Source: Apodospora peruviana (lineage: Eukaryota > Ascomycota > Sordariomycetes > Sordariales > Lasiosphaeriaceae). From it: DNA of 64,000 nt. Under the pieces are notes generated by a model. That model was not told where the DNA came from. It worked only from the letters and a program-made list of their open reading frames with translations, and ran no database searches. A program made the position numbers and the translations under genes. Below, piece by piece: positions 34,126 through 43,962 of the stretch. The stretch is from the NCBI GenBank assembly GCA_033439685.1, contig JAUEDM010000007.1:1860001-1924000 (forward strand), in the 5' to 3' direction. Position 1 is the stretch's first letter, and each line of letters opens with the position of its first letter.

Positions 34126-36043
34126 GTGGCGGGATCGGTTCTCGGGGCTGCAGCACGACCCCCTTGGGCGCTATGAGGCTCTTGAATTTGGATATCGCTC
34201 TCATCTGTGGCCTGTTAGATGTAAACGTGAACAACTAATGGCAATGAGATGACGTACAACACATAGGAGATGGCTCATCCTCCTCGTAAAGGCGTGGTTG
34301 ACTTCAAGGGCATTTGGCACCTCGACGGGATCCGAGCAGTTCTCTTCGGCGCTGAGCAGCAGGTCTTCACCTCCTTTCGTCACCCATGGGTGCTCCTGGA
34401 CGACGAACGCAAGTTAGACACTTTCTAGGTTTGGTCTGGGACAGGACAGACGTACCCTAAGCTCCGCCATAGTGATTCTCTTCTCGGGGTCCTTCTCCAA
34501 CAGCCTATTCATCAAGTCCACAAACTGCGGGTCCTCGTCCGCCGGCATCTGGGGTGTTTCGGTCTTGATGGCCTCGTACATGTCGAGTACCCCCATGCGA
34601 TCAAACGGGAGCCTGCCGTAGTAGAGGCAGAAGAGCGATACCCCCATAGACCAGATGTCGGCCGCTTTACCGGAGACATCGCCGTGCTTAGCGACGCACA
34701 GCTCAGGTGGCAAGAATGCAGGGGATCCGGCCGACTTTTTCGTCATCATGTTGGCCTGCTTCTCAAACATCTCAGAGACTCCAAAGTCGACAATCTTTAA
34801 AACTTCATCGTCGGTAAGAAGCAGATTATCCGGTTTGATATCGCGATGTACCACGCCTTGCGAATGCACTAAAACATAGGGGAAAAATTGTGAGTTCTCG
34901 CTCACCAGACTCAAATTATGGGTTTCGGGAAGACTTACGGTACTCAATCCCAAGTATCAAATCGCGAAACCAACACCGACAATTCTCCTTCGGGTACGGA
35001 GTGGCCTGTTCGTTGAGCCCGACCTTCATTATGACGCCCTTCTTGCACATCTCCAGCACCATATACAACGAGTCTTCCTCCGGGTCGTCCAGCACCTCTA
35101 TTAGCTGCACGAGGTTGGGGTGATTCAGCTTCTTCATTATGGCGATCTCTTCACGGATCAGAAAAAGCGAGTCCTGGGACTCCTTGGTCTCCTGGGCCGT
35201 GAGCCGGTGACGAGGGGCGTCGGGAGCGCCGAAGCCGGCGGGCCCGGGGAAGCGCCGGATCTGTCTCGGGCCAAGACGGAGCATATTTGACTGGACGCGT
35301 TTCCTCAGCCGGGCTTTGGAAAACTCTTTTACTGCCTGGGTAGAAGGTTCGGGTCAGATCAGCATGCGCACTTTGACAACCACACACTTAAGCTCCTTTG
35401 TTGAACTGCATTTCATCCCAACCCTCACCCACCTCACCAAGGCCAGCGCCAGACTTCAACGAGACAAGAACGCACATATTCATTTCCGTATTGGTCGGTT
35501 GCGAGGTGCACGGCACCATATGAGCCCCGGCCTATCTCCTCCTTGATGATATACTGATTGATCCGGTGTTGAGAGCTACCGTCTGAATCGTCGCCGCCCA
35601 AGTACTCGGACCGCGCATTTAGTGTTTCCTAGCCGCGAGTTGATTCCTGTCAGCTTGCCGTACCACGGGCCAAAAGAAGGCAATTATCGCACTTTGATCT
35701 CGCGATGAGCGGATGGCGTCCTCCGGTGATGCCTCATGGGGCTCTGGAACTTTTGCATATCCGCAGGCGCGGAGCTGTGATGATCACTCTTTTAGCTCCT
35801 GCTTTCCATCCCCACACATTCAACTATTCGGAAAACCTACCGGGCTGGGGGAAGTTGAGGTCGCGCCGCTTCGGGATCTTCGCCATGGAACTCGACTGAT
35901 ATGTCCGGCGAGGCCAGGTTAGCTGTATTTGGGCCGGCAGCAGTAGCCATTTTTGCATTAACGTCCTCGTGGCTCCCACGGGGTCGAAGTGGCAGCGGGA
36001 AGGTTGACGCTGCACGAGCCTGGACATTTGTTGGTTCTGCCAT
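33386..36043 (-). CDS. CaMKK/Ssp1-type kinase (SNF1/AMPK-activating kinase family)
   Basis: Seven exons on the minus strand: 36043-35841, 35774-35693, 35628-35476, 35335-34939, 34868-34456, 34395-34258 and 34204-33386, 734 residues. The family (Ssp1 in fission yeast, Sak1/Tos3/Elm1 in budding yeast, CaMKK in animals) phosphorylates the AMPK/SNF1 activation loop. The conserved fungal leader (FQSPMRHHRRTPSAHREIKE) spans exons 1-3. The kinase is complete: GRGSYG 128-133, K149 in AVKEF, the family insert rich in R, P and G (LGPRQIRRFPGPAGFGAP), catalytic HRDIKPDN 286-293 (D288), DFG 306-308, then the activation segment SAGSPAFLPPEL. The tail is disordered, with a run of about 18 asparagines coded by an AAC microsatellite and acidic and Q-rich patches. 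Exon 2 (82 nt) is needed to keep frame from exon 1 to exon 3. Introns are 53-140 nt. Confidence 0.92.
34073..34125. repeat. (GTT)n microsatellite inside the CaMKK-like gene
   Basis: Nearly 18 uninterrupted GTT units on the plus strand, read as AAC codons on the gene strand, give a polyasparagine run in the disordered C-terminal tail of the kinase. Uniform codon use points to recent slippage. Confidence 0.9.
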
Positions 36044-37311
36044 TGTATCTCTCCTCCGTTCCCTCGGTCTTTCTCTTGGCTTGCTTTGGGGAGAGCACGC
36101 ACTGATAAAGGTGGTGAAAGGCGGCTGGACGGCACAAAAACCGTTCGTAGCTTACACAGTACAAGTCCTGGGAGGAGGAGGCTTGCAGCTATAATTCAAT
36201 CACACTCATTTGCCAGGCATGCAAGTCCGGCAAAGAGTTGTTCTGGACCGGCCAAGAAGGTCGGCGAGTGGAGGGATGTGGATTGCAGGTGTTGGCGGCG
36301 TTACAAACGGGACGGGGGCAGGCTCCGACCAATTCCAGGTTGAGTCCTGAACTGAATGACCAACTTGCTGATTGAAGCAACTTTTAAAGAATACAGGCGT
36401 CGGTCCAAACAGGCTGTGAGCGAGCTCTGGCGTTGAGCTGATGTGATGGAGGGAAGTATTCAGATTCCGGCCTCTTTTCTCGCACTATCGAACCGAATCG
36501 GTTCGGTATTCTGAGCTCCTTTGTTAAACGGCGCCCCTTTGGCTTCAGTCCTCGCGTGCTTTGAACTATCGATGGCGGGAGGCTGGCAACCCCGACTGCT
36601 TTGCACCTGAGATTCCCAGAAGACAGGAGACAGGAGAGCCTATGATGTGGGGAGCAACCCCTCCTCAATCTATCCGTCTGCCCCTCCACACCCCACCACC
36701 CGACTTATACACTCGATAACCCACACGTCAGACCCAGAACGGTACGTACCAACCGTTCAACAGCTCCCGTAGTGTCGCCTTGCAGCCAATATCAATTGAA
36801 AGTCCGACCTTCAAACATTGAGACAGTTGTATTTTCCTCGATACGTCCAGAACAAGCATCATTTATTCATCCCATTGGGTGTACGGGCTTACTGTCCTGA
36901 TTCCGGGAGTAATTGAATGGATGGTGGGGTCAGAAAGTAGCCTCAGAATTACACTACAAGGGGGGTGGGTGGTGTGGGTGGTGCTGTGGAAGAAAGATGA
37001 TTCCCCATCCGGAACCGCTCCAGTTTTTAAGCACCGACCTGAGCGGGCGTCCACAGTGGGCAATCGCGGCGGCGGCGAACATCGGGGTTTGTACGCGTGC
37101 CGACAGGGGTGCCCGTCTCCCGTTCAATTCAAACCACCGCCGTCCCGAACGTACAATTCTGTCGGTCCTGCCTGCTTAATCTGCCTCCAAGGTTGTTTGT
37201 TTCACGTCAACACGTCCTGCGCGACTCCTCCTTAGGTGGTCAGGTCGCAGCCGCCGGTAAGGTAGGTAGGTGGCCGGCCTGCCAGACAGCGTCGTCGTCG
37301 CCGCCGCCAAA
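36044..37311. other. Divergent intergenic region CaMKK-like / BET5
   Basis: 1.27 kb between two start codons. It ends with a GGTAAGGTAGGTAGG tract at 37256-37270, just upstream of BET5. No coding frame or RNA gene was recognised. Confidence 0.55.
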
Positions 37312-37946
37312 ATGACCATCTACTCCTTTTACATCTTTGATCGGCATAGTACGTTCCCTGACCTCTCCCTTCCTTATACAACAACAGACAAAAGCTGACT
37401 GACTGAACCCCCCCCCCCCGCCCCCCAAAAAAGCGGAATGCATTTACTCCAAGACGTGGATCCCCTCCGAAGCCCCAGGCGGCCTGACGACCACAACAAC
37501 CAACGGCGCCGTCTCGGCCGACCGGCGGACTTCGACCAAAGCCGGCGACGACGCCAAGCTCATCTTCGGCACCGTCTTCTCGCTGCGCAACATGGTCCGC
37601 AAGCTCGGCGGCGACGATGACGCCTTCATCAGCTACCGCACGGGCCAGTACAAGCTGCACTTCTACGAGACCGCAAGTAATCTGCGCTTTGTCATGCTCA
37701 CCGACACGGCCACCCTCAGCATGCGCAACGTGCTGCACCAGATATATATCAATCTCTGGGTTGAATACGGTATGACTCTCCAACTTCCGTTAGGGGGGAA
37801 ATGGAAAATAATTAACTGATATTGTGTGTGGTGTGCGTATAGTTGTCAAGAATCCCCTGTCGCCTGTCGAGCATAGAGGAGGCGACGGCGTGAAGAACGA
37901 GCTGTTCGAATACGGGCTTGATCAGTTCATAAGGGGGTTGATGTAA
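37312..37946 (+). CDS. BET5: BET5 (TRAPPC1), TRAPP complex longin-fold subunit
   Basis: Three exons, 37312-37348, 37434-37769 and 37843-37946, 158 residues, the same size as yeast Bet5. Bet5 is a core small subunit of the TRAPP tethering complexes, which act as guanine-nucleotide exchange factors for Ypt1/Rab1 in ER-Golgi and autophagic traffic. Seen: the start MTIYSFYIFDRH-T-ECIYSKTW joined across intron 1, the longin-type core with FGTVFSLRNMVRKL and SYRTGQYKLHFYET, then LRFVMLTDTATLSM and the C-terminus NPLSPVE ... ELFEYGLDQFIRGLM. Between the first two blocks lies a T-rich, disordered loop. Intron 1 (85 nt) ends in an unusual poly-C then A6-G acceptor; intron 2 is 73 nt. Convergent with PEX3. 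Confidence 0.94.
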
Positions 37947-38836
37947 TACCACCAACCATCCATAATTGCAAAGCGAGAACGAACTCCACCAATTCGAGTG
38001 GAAGATATGATATCGAGAGACAAAGGGAGGTGGGCACGGGGATGGGGCAACATACCGTGTCCTGTTATATATATGTCAAAGTCCAACCAATCCTCTGTCT
38101 CAGGGCTTTGATTAACTATACCGCGAAGAACAGGCGCCAGTAGCGCAGCCTGGTTCGTGGTGATGACATACGTTTGCAGGACATGCCCATGGCGGGTACA
38201 GGCGCCAGGTAAATAACCGATGGGCTTTGGTGATTTTTTTTTCGGTCAGACCGACCGGGCCGTGGTAATGATGGCAATGAAAGCAAGTTTTCCCAGCTTG
38301 GTTGGCCGGCCTGGTGCAAACGGTAGTAAGATGATGTCGGATGGACAAAAGCAGTTGGTATCGTGTGTATTATAGAGAAATGGCGAACTGGAGATATTCG
38401 CAAGTTTGGGATGGAAACCAGGTCAACTCAACTTGTACATAATTGGATGAAACCACATTATAAATACCTATAGAGACCTAGCCTCTTTTCAAGCCGACGT
38501 CGGAAACCAGCCCTAGAGAACCATATCATGTCGATCTCGTTTTGGCATGAAATGCTGAGATCAAAAAGATCCTTGCAAATAAAAATTCAAAGTAGATTTC
38601 GTGAATTCATGTCCCGCATTTAACACCTAGCCTATTGCAAAATACCTCCGGAACAGGTTTTGCTATACATGTAAACTTATTAATACATCTTTTTGTGCTG
38701 TTTTATTAAAGGCCTAGTTATCTTGACCCCCCTCACACAAGTATATATCCAAATATGCTAGGTAAACAGACCACAGTATCCAATCTACGGAAACCAAGAG
38801 AACCCTAAAGGGACCGAAAATGAAGCCCAACCATTT
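37947..38836. other. Convergent spacer BET5 / PEX3
   Basis: 890 bp with two 3' ends, AT-rich from about 38400 to 38780. No open frame of protein character and no RNA gene was seen. Confidence 0.6.
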
Positions 38837-40655
38837 CTATACCGCCTTTGATTTCTTTTTCTCTTCCTCGTGCTGCTTCTCAAACGCCCGCTCCCATGCA
38901 CTATCAAACCCATCCTCAGCAGTTTGCTGCAGCTGCTGCTCCTGCTGCTGGTCGACCATTACCAGACTCGACGATTCCCCCACTAGTACCGACGATCTTA
39001 CTACCGGTACAGCAGGTGGTAGTTGTTGGCTCTGTTGTTGACTTTGCTTCCCCCCAACAACATCTCGTTGCAAGGACACAGTAGCAGCAGCAGCAGCGAC
39101 CTCCTCATCCCTCGCGATCTCCGCCTGCCAATTACTCGAGTACACGACCGCCGCAAAACCCTCGAGGTCACGCACCGCCTCCATGACCTGGAGATACTCG
39201 TTCGGCATGCCGTTGCCGATGATATGCGCCTGGCGCGTCAGCACGCTGAGGATCTTGGGCAGGAGCACGGCGCGGTTGGTTATCGTTGCGCTTGTCATGG
39301 TCGTTGTCACATCGCCAGCAGTCGCCGGTACATGCTGCTCGAACGCGCCGGCCGTCAATTTCTTGTCCAGCAGCGTCGAGAAACCCACGTCCAGGAGCTG
39401 GGTGAGCACGTGCGAGAAAGTGGGCGACTCGACCAGATCCGCCGTCTCGTCCAAAAGTCGCCGGAGCGAGGTGCCAGAAACCGGAGAAGTCGCCTCGGTA
39501 ACATCCAAGATGCCCGACTCGCGCAGGACAAACTCCTCCATGTCTGCCGGCGGAAGCAAAAACGGCAGCCATCTGGTCCCTACTGCCCCCATCCCCGGGG
39601 AACTGCCCTCAATCAACCTCCTTGTGTCGTGCGTGAGGCGGGCAAACGTGTCGAAAGTTACCGAATCGCGCGGGCTGAGATGGCCAAAGACCTGGCGCAC
39701 GGCGCCCTCGACGCGCTGCATGATGTCGACCCAGCCGCGGTTCAGCAGCCACCAGCTGAAGGTGAGGTACTTGCGGTTGACCTCGAAGTCGCTCCCGTAG
39801 GCCTGCTCCGGGCTGCCGTCGTCATCGTTGTTCTCGAGGCTGATGGTCGCCTGCGTGTCGCCGGTCGCGAGCGATACCACGCTCGAGAGGTAGCTTCGCC
39901 GGCCGAGGAGGTTGAGTTGTATCCTCGTGAGCATAGTTAACAAGCCGAGCGTATAGAGTAATGTGTAGGCTCGTGTGATCGCTGCAGGTTTTTAGGATTA
40001 ATTCCGAGGACATTAACGCCGCGAGGAGCTTTACTTACAGCTAATTGTTAGATCATCCCAAAGCTGTCTCTTCGTTTTGCGAGCTTTAAGGGGTGGTGGT
40101 GTTTGAGTGCCCTCTTGGGGTGTGTCTGCCCCAGTACTCGTCAAGGGGGTTGGCACCAATATGTGGCTTGTATGCATGCCGCTCTCACTCTGTATATTAA
40201 GACTGATAATACTGCGACCATCATCGTCGGTCGTCGCGTTGGTGGTCTCGGACATGCTCGGCGGACTGGTGGAGCCGATCCTCTTTTGGGACCTGGCCGA
40301 GGCCGAGCCTTTCATCTGCTGGATCTCGTACGTGATCTTCTCTGTATTCATGGCCTCGAGGATATTCGTGGTGGCGGTTGGTAACAGGGCGAGGACGGTG
40401 TAGGTGCAGTCCTCCTGGTTCTGTTCGAAGCGGCGGCGCAAACTTTAACTCACAAGGTCAGTCCGGAAGCTCTGTGTAAAATAGGCGAGTATCGTACTTC
40501 TCTTTGGCAATGCGATCGCTGCTCATGCGCTCTCGCGCATCGTTAAGCTTGTTCAAGATGTAGTTGGTCACGACATAGCCGGCGCCGACGACCCCGACGC
40601 TGATGGCGATGGGGGTGCGATTCCGGCGGAACCAGCATCGCGTGGCTGCGAACAT
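38837..40655 (-). CDS. PEX3: PEX3, peroxisomal membrane biogenesis factor
   Basis: Three exons on the minus strand, 40655-40498, 40442-40039 and 39981-38837, 568 residues. Pex3 sits in the ER and peroxisomal membrane, docks Pex19 with its membrane-protein cargo, and also serves as a platform for inheritance and pexophagy receptors. The N-terminus MFAATRCWFRRNRTPI carries the basic peroxisome-targeting stretch followed by one membrane segment (AISVGVVGAGYVVTNYIL, about 16-33). The family block NLRRRFEQNQEDCTYTVLAL crosses intron 1, and LLTMLTRIQLNLLGRRSYLS follows intron 2. A disordered insert (about 90-175) and a glutamine-rich stretch near the C-terminus are usual in this clade. The introns are 55 and 57 nt. 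The ATG at 40655 is the only in-frame one ahead of the membrane segment. Head to head with ATG101. Confidence 0.95.
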
Positions 40656-41409
40656 GGCTGCGACTGACAAGGAATCCAATATCCCTCAGATCTGGGGCGT
40701 GCTCTGGTGCAATACGCTGTTTGATGTGTATTGGTGGTGGTTGAGGCTTCAACAGCGTCACGGTCCTGGAGCCCAGCCTCCAAGTTAACCTCGGCTCGGC
40801 GCCTTCTGATAGGGCTGATGCAACCGGGACGGGAGCGGCAGACTTGCCAGTGGCGCCTGAACTTCACTTGAAAGCCGCCGTCAGCTGTATCAGCAACCCT
40901 AACTTACCTTACCTATTAGAGCTGGAGCTGAATCCAACCGATCTAGTCAATTTGATAATGTGAACTGACCCAAACTGTTCTTTATCACAGCTATTCGTGC
41001 TTTTATCGGTTGGTAATCCGTACCTCTCTCCACCTAGGTATGGAACCCGTAATCCGTACCTCACTCAAGAATCTGGGGGTGGGAGTCTCCGACCTCCCCG
41101 CCAGCAAAGGCGGAGTCACTGATGACTGTCGTGTCCCGTGTCACAGTACGCTGACCCTGCCAACGTCACCGCATCTCAAAGAACCCGCACATGCGCCATG
41201 CCAATCTGGGGACGATAACTCTCCCTATCCGCGTATCTGCCCCTCAATTTCCATTCTTCGATCCATATTCATTTGCTACCCCTCATCGTGAACAGACGAT
41301 AACAAAGCTCCGATTTCTGCTCATCAATTCCCATGGAACTCTTTTCAATATAATATAATCCTCCATTCTTACCCAATAACTCAGGACGTCGCCGTCCGGT
41401 GTTTCGGCC
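40656..41409. other. Divergent promoter region PEX3 / ATG101
   Basis: 754 bp between two start codons. It contains ACTTACCTTACCTATTA at 40902-40918 and a duplicated GTAATCCGTACCTC (around 41011-41024 and 41049-41062). No coding frame was recognised. Confidence 0.6.
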
Positions 41410-42264
41410 ATGGAACAGGGCAATTATCCCGAGTTCATCCTCGAGGCATTCGCGGATCCTAATTCGGTGCGGGAGGTTGTGCAAGGTAAATATTATTTGT
41501 CTTCTTGACACACAAACTCCAAGTGGTTTGTGGCTGTGTTCCAAACTCATGATCGCAAAGAGGACTGTAATGGATGCGATGCTTACAAACGGGGTCTCTA
41601 TCTACAGGAATACTCCACACCATCTTCTTCCTCCGCTTCTTTCCTTCGGTGGTGCCGGTGACCCGGGACGTCCTCGGCCTCGATCTCGCCTACGTCCCGG
41701 AAGCCGAGATCGAAACGCTGATCGACCAACGCGTGGCGACCCTCGTACGCCAGCTCGAGGTCGAACGCAACCAGCCGCACGCCCACCCGGGCCCAACCTC
41801 GACTAACGGCAGCGGCCGCGGGCAGGTCACGGTGCAGTTCTTTGAGAAGAAGCGGCGGAAAGCATGGTATAACATGCGGGGCGAAGACGAGGTCTGCTGG
41901 GAGAGCTGGACGATCAAGGTGACTGTTGCCGAGCCGAGGACCGAGTCCGGTGAGTTCGGAACCCCTTTCCCTCACAACTAGCAACTCACTCAAACTAACT
42001 TTCATAATAAAAAAAATAGAGCGTGCTAAAGTTCGCAAAGCAATGGAAACGACCCTTCACAACGCCGTCATGAAATCAATCACCCTCGCCAACGCCCACA
42101 AGGACCACATCCCGCCCATCACCACCACCGAGTCCAACCCTTTCCCTTACCAGATCAACATCAACCAGAATCACTCGTCCTCTTCGTCCCAAAAACAGCA
42201 GCTCGATTCTGGCGGTGTTGGTGGCGCCGGCGGCAGCTGGGCCACCAGGATGGGCATCTACTAG
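41410..42264 (+). CDS. ATG101: ATG101, autophagy-initiation HORMA protein
   Basis: Three exons, 41410-41485, 41608-41949 and 42020-42264, 220 residues, the expected length. Atg101 has a HORMA fold, pairs with Atg13 in the Atg1/ULK1 initiation complex, and is present in filamentous fungi and fission yeast but absent from Saccharomyces, which uses Atg29-Atg31. Seen: ADPNSVREVVQ-G-ILHTIFFLRFFPSV across intron 1, the conserved strand region VTVQFFEKKRRKAWY then CWESWTIKVTV, and, after intron 2, the helix KVRKAMETTLHNAVMKSITL. The last 40 residues are S-, Q- and G-rich and end in WATRMGIY. Introns are 122 and 70 nt. Its presence supports a non-Saccharomycotina fungus. Confidence 0.95.
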
Positions 42265-43962
42265 GAGACTGTGGCCCACGGGGCAGACCAAAGTCCCTTT
42301 GTCCAGAAGCTCAAGTCCAAGGTGGCAGCTGTCACGGCGTAGGTAAATGACCTGAACCAGGAGTCCAGGACTACCACGATCGGCAGGCAGGCGCAAGTCC
42401 AGCGATGACGAGAGAGCGAACGAGAAGGCGATTGGAAATTATACGGGAAATGGACGAAGGTGGAATACCAGACACAAACGGAGAGAGAATAGTGGACGAC
42501 TGACACAGACTAGGGGAGTGGATGCGGCCGCGCGATAAAGGGCTAATTAGCGGATAGAGAGAGAGGTTATTCACCTAGCAGCGAAGTCTTTTGAACCCCC
42601 CAAATGGGTGGCCTCGGATATGAAGAAGATGGCGTTGATTTCGACCAATGGATGTGGAACACGGCGTATCTGGTTGATTTGCTTTTTACGGGATGGTCTT
42701 GTTTTTGCATCTTTAATGATGGGAGATTGGCTAGGAAGCCAGGGATAACGGGATAACGGACTAAGGCTTAATAGCCTAGGTAGCGATGGTATTATTAGTT
42801 CAAAGCCATACATACGCACATTATACATGTCAGCATCTATCTTATACAAATACCGACCGGCATTAGTGAAATAGTTCAAGATGGGGGAAATGAAACTGCT
42901 GTATTTATTTTGTATCACTAGAATAAGAGAGCGAGTACTCCGTATCTTATCAAGCACGAATAGACAACTGAAGATCGCAACGACAAATCTTATTCCTTAC
43001 CGAGGGGGGTAACCGTTTTAGTAGAAGAGAGGCCAGCGGAAAGACGTTTAGAACAAAATATAGGTGGAGCAATCAAACTGCCAGACATAATGCAGATAAG
43101 CAGTGTGTATCTTACTGATGACAAACTTACCTTTCAGTTACGGGAAACAATAAGGTAGGTTAGTATGAAGAATGATACTTGAAAAGAGTAAACTAAAGAT
43201 ATATAGACCCATGTCATGCCCTGGCAGAAACCATAATGATAACCCATCATAAAAGCAGCAGCCGCGAGGCAGACAACACGCATACAAAATCAACCAGCCA
43301 AATCCGTGGCACATTCAAAGCCAACCCCGATAACAAGCAACCCAATCAGACTTGAGGGCGAGAGTGAAGAAACCCAGAAACAACAGGAGCATCAACCTAG
43401 ACCATTTCTCCCTTATCCAGCCATTGCGCTCACTGATCTCCGTATCAACCCAAGCAAACCCAGCTAGATCCTGAACTCTGGTAAACGACCACGTAGACTC
43501 CTCCCAATATGCTTCGCTCTGGTTTGCTTTGCCCGTTATGTTGTAACCTTCCCGTTCCTAAAGCCGACCCCATTCGTTAAATATCGTGACAAAAGTACGT
43601 TGCAAAGAAAATAGGAAAATAGAGAAAAGAGTAAAGAACATCAAGGCCAAATCAGATCAATCATGTGCAAGAATCGTTTCGTGGGGAGATAGACATGAGA
43701 GCAATGTAGCAGAGTCAGGAGGTAACACCCCAGTCCTCTTGATGCTGGTCGTGTCGGACCGCCTTCGCCTCAAAAAGCCAAAATAAATAGGAATCAGGAG
43801 GGTATCGTGCGGGGCTGTAGCTCCCTAATCCCAAATGAGAAACCCGACAAAGGCGGGGGCGAACGTATGTAACTAGGAAATAGGTGTGTGGTATTCTTTC
43901 ATGATTCGTACAGTCGTAAGAACCGCGCCAGAGCGCAGCCAGATCATCGGATGGTCGTGAGC
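42265..43962. other. Convergent intergenic region ATG101 / forkhead gene
   Basis: 1.7 kb with two 3' ends, AT-rich around 42780-43260. Open frames are short. No RNA gene or transposon remnant was recognised. Confidence 0.6.

Noticed and set aside
39023..39940. 305-codon frame antisense to PEX3
   Set aside because: It lies wholly over PEX3 exon 3, has no protein-like pattern, and the sense frame is conserved.
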